From: Candidatus Brachybacter algidus
GTDB taxonomy: Bacteria; Bacteroidota; Bacteroidia; Chitinophagales; Saprospiraceae
Length of the DNA stretch: 64,000 bases
Assembly: GCA_016711705.1 (NCBI GenBank)
Contig: JADJSK010000002.1
Span: forward strand, 434,001-498,000
Direction: 5' to 3'
Below are positions 62,029 to 64,000 of this stretch, in pieces (position 1 is the first letter of the stretch; the number at the start of each line of letters is the position of its first letter). The notes below the pieces were generated by a model. The model did not search any database. It was not told the origin of the DNA and saw only the letters and a program-made list of their open reading frames with translations. A program made the position numbers and the translations under genes.

Positions 62029-63834
62029 ATGAACATGCGCTCACTGATATTTTTACTTTTTTTACCTCTTTTCGCAGCAGCGCAAATTCAGCGCCCAATT
62101 GGTACTAATCTGGCAGGAGTTGTTGATTACTCTACAGAGCTAGTATTTACTGACGCATTTAAGCAATGTCGCGAATGGACTACTTTTAATGCTGACGATA
62201 GTGGGCCTTGGGATACGCAGGTATATGTACCAATGAGGGCTGATGGATATCCGCTGCAAGTGCCAATCGTGTCTGACGCACATGTTGATCAGAAAGTGAG
62301 GGCATTGATTTTGTGGGATATTCCGAATGCGATCCCTCTTGGTAAATACAGATTAATAGCTGAAGGAAAAGGTGAGATCAGGCTTGATTTCGGAGCTAAA
62401 GGAACTTATATTTCTCCAGTTGATACCCTTGTTGAAGTGAATGGAGGGGTGGCACTCCAAATCGCTATTTCTGATGAAAAAGATCCTGTCCACAGTATTA
62501 AATTTATTTATCCTGAATATGTTGATACTTATAAGGATAAAACTTTCACGGATGAATTTATGGATTTTATAAAAGACTTTCAGAATTTAAGATTCATGGA
62601 TTGGCAGCGGACAAATAATTCTGATGTTGTTTCATGGAATGAAATAAGTAAGTATGATTATTACACACAAACCTTAAATTCAGGTGTAGCTTACGAATAC
62701 ATTGTTGAATTGTCCAATTTGATGAAAAAAGATCCATGGATCTGTATTCCCCATTTAGCAGATGATGAATATATAATTCAATTGGCAAAATACTTAAACG
62801 CTAATCTCGACCCATCTTTAAAGTTGCACTTAGAATATAGTAACGAAGTATGGAATGGTGGTTTTCAACAGCATCATGAAGCTGCTGATATGGCTGCGCA
62901 AGCCGGTTATACAGGGCAAGAGTGGGAAAGAGCATGGAAGTGGACAGCGAGACGTTCGGCTGATATCTTCAGAATATTTGAAACAGAATTTGGAGGACAC
63001 GATCGACTTTACAGGATCATTCCTTCCCAAGCGGCTAATAGCTGGTTATCAAATCAAATAATTACATTTTTCGAAGATCCTACTTATAATCCAACACAGG
63101 TCGGAGCTGATGCCCTTGCAATAGCGCCATATTTTTGTGGCGAAGTTCCTCAGGAAATAGTCGCTGAAGGTAGTGTGAGTTCGATTACTGTTGAGGAGAT
63201 CGTAGCACGCATGAAAGAAAGTTTGCCGGTGGCATTTGCGTGGATGGATGAAAATAAGATCGTTGCAGATGCGCATAATCTTGAATTGATCAACTATGAA
63301 GGAGGCCAACATACTGTCGGAACCGGGGGTAATGAAAATATACAGGAATTGACAGATAAATTGACAGCCGCAAACAGGCATCCGGATCTCCATGAAGCAT
63401 ATTGTGAATATTTTAATTATTGGTATGAAAATTTTGGAGGTCTCTTCGCACACTTTTCTTCACATGGCAATTATTCCAAGTGGGGTAGTTGGGGAGTTAA
63501 AGAAACACTGGGTGATATAAATAACCCAAAATATCTCGCCTTGAAAGATTGCGTGTTTAGTTTTAATGATACACCATCAAGTACTAATCAAAATAATAAT
63601 AAATCATTATGGAAAGTATTCCCTAATCCTTCTCAGGGAATCATCAATATTTCCGGAAAGTTTACAATACCGCAAATTAATGTCTTAGATAGATTTGGTC
63701 ATGAAATACCATTTACTGTACAGAATAATTCGAATTACCTGCTTACAATTAAAATTAACCAGGTAGGAGTTTTTCTAATAATGATAAATGACGCTAGTAC
63801 AAGTCAAATTTTTCAGGTCGTCGTCATAAAATAA
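62029..63834 (+). CDS. T9SS-secreted glycosidase-like protein of unknown specificity
   Basis: A 601-residue secreted protein: signal peptide (SLIFLLFLPLFAAAQ), a short beta-rich front, a TIM-barrel-like body, and a T9SS sorting domain from about residue 525 (WKVFPNPSQGIINISG to IFQVVVIK). In the barrel the segments FMDWQRTNNSD, LEYSNEVWNGGF (an SNEVW motif like the acid/base strand of clan A glycosidases) and LELINYEGGQHTVG (a possible nucleophile Glu) suggest a glycoside hydrolase. The family cannot be named by eye. ATG 62035 is an equally good start (MRSLIF). Confidence 0.75.
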   Translation: MNMRSLIFLLFLPLFAAAQIQRPIGTNLAGVVDYSTELVFTDAFKQCREWTTFNADDSGPWDTQVYVPMRADGYPLQVPIVSDAHVDQKVRALILWDIPNAIPLGKYRLIAEGKGEIRLDFGAKGTYISPVDTLVEVNGGVALQIAISDEKDPVHSIKFIYPEYVDTYKDKTFTDEFMDFIKDFQNLRFMDWQRTNNSDVVSWNEISKYDYYTQTLNSGVAYEYIVELSNLMKKDPWICIPHLADDEYIIQLAKYLNANLDPSLKLHLEYSNEVWNGGFQQHHEAADMAAQAGYTGQEWERAWKWTARRSADIFRIFETEFGGHDRLYRIIPSQAANSWLSNQIITFFEDPTYNPTQVGADALAIAPYFCGEVPQEIVAEGSVSSITVEEIVARMKESLPVAFAWMDENKIVADAHNLELINYEGGQHTVGTGGNENIQELTDKLTAANRHPDLHEAYCEYFNYWYENFGGLFAHFSSHGNYSKWGSWGVKETLGDINNPKYLALKDCVFSFNDTPSSTNQNNNKSLWKVFPNPSQGIINISGKFTIPQINVLDRFGHEIPFTVQNNSNYLLTIKINQVGVFLIMINDASTSQIFQVVVIK

Positions 63835-63910
63835 TTATTTAGATAATAAATAGCTATTTGTAAATATGGATTTTTAAATTTTTGTATTTTAAATAGTTTC
63901 ATTTGCTAGT

Positions 63911-63956
63911 CTCAATCATCGAAGTTTCTTTCTAATTTCTAACTTCTAACTTCTAT
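63911..63956 (+). repeat. CAATCATCGAAGTTTC repeat with heptad tail, second copy
   Basis: CTCAATCATCGAAGTTTC followed by TTTCTAA/CTTCTAA 7-nt units, as at 22424-22468. The remaining bases 63835-63910 and 63957-64000 show nothing else. Confidence 0.6.
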
Positions 63957-64000
63957 TAAGTAATTCGAAACTTTAAGTATTACCTATCACTTCTGAGAAT

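Noticed and set aside
1..64000. tRNA, rRNA or riboswitch genes.
   Set aside because: No cloverleaf, rRNA-like or recognisable riboswitch sequence was found by reading; a covariance-model scan would be needed to exclude small RNAs.

Overview
The window looks like a chromosomal segment of an AT-rich member of the Bacteroidota, most likely in or near the Saprospirales/Chitinophagales; that placement is inferred from gene content, without a tree. The supporting signs are C-terminal type IX secretion (T9SS) sorting domains on several secreted proteins, Bacteroidota-style -7 promoter boxes (TAnnTTTG), a single-subunit cytochrome b succinate dehydrogenase, lipoprotein cytochromes, and a DUF5777 protein. 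I see no rRNA, tRNA, CRISPR array, prophage or plasmid gene.

Layout. (1) 1-19168 is a same-strand signalling island: a FIST sensor protein, five histidine kinases with nearly the same HisKA/HATPase core but different sensory front ends, a stand-alone receiver, a receiver-adenylate cyclase, and an HD-YitT fusion protein. It is interrupted by a decayed RAYT-type transposase with REP-like palindromes, and it contains an MpaB-type oxygenase beside a polytopic membrane protein. (2) 19564-29432 holds mostly minus-strand housekeeping genes: hemJ, an SPFH protein, a flavin reductase, folB, an acyltransferase, a T9SS cargo protein, rmuC, a PAP2 phosphatase and an ICMT-like methyltransferase. (3) 29976-36892 is the sdhCAB operon followed by two heme lipoproteins, an OB-fold protein, a YceI protein and a DUF5777 protein. 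(4) 37201-46311 has a diheme peroxidase, rpoN, an X-Pro aminopeptidase, a YihY protein, a frameshifted thioesterase, an arginine deiminase and a T9SS-secreted amidase. (5) 46312-47852 is a gene-free nest of repeats. (6) 47853-51752 has a large M1 peptidase and nadC. (7) 52428-58757 is a maltose cassette: beta-phosphoglucomutase, GH65 phosphorylase, GH13 amylase and MFS carrier. (8) 58892-63834 has accA, a DUF6913-like gene coupled to dapA, a GNAT acetyltransferase and a secreted glycosidase-like protein.

How they fit together. In the signalling island, several kinases with different inputs (TPR, GAF, NTF2-like plus five tandem sensor repeats, six membrane spans) probably feed a small set of receivers, one of which would make cAMP. 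The maltose genes form a complete route from exported amylase through uptake and phosphorolysis to glucose 6-phosphate. The sdh region carries membrane electron-transfer functions.

Repeats are unusually rich. Many intergenic spaces carry simple repeats with a strict 7-nt period but unrelated sequences; there are several REP-like palindrome families and a ~217-bp hairpin element in two copies. Several genes are broken by one- or two-base changes in homopolymers, which could be assembly error or recent decay.
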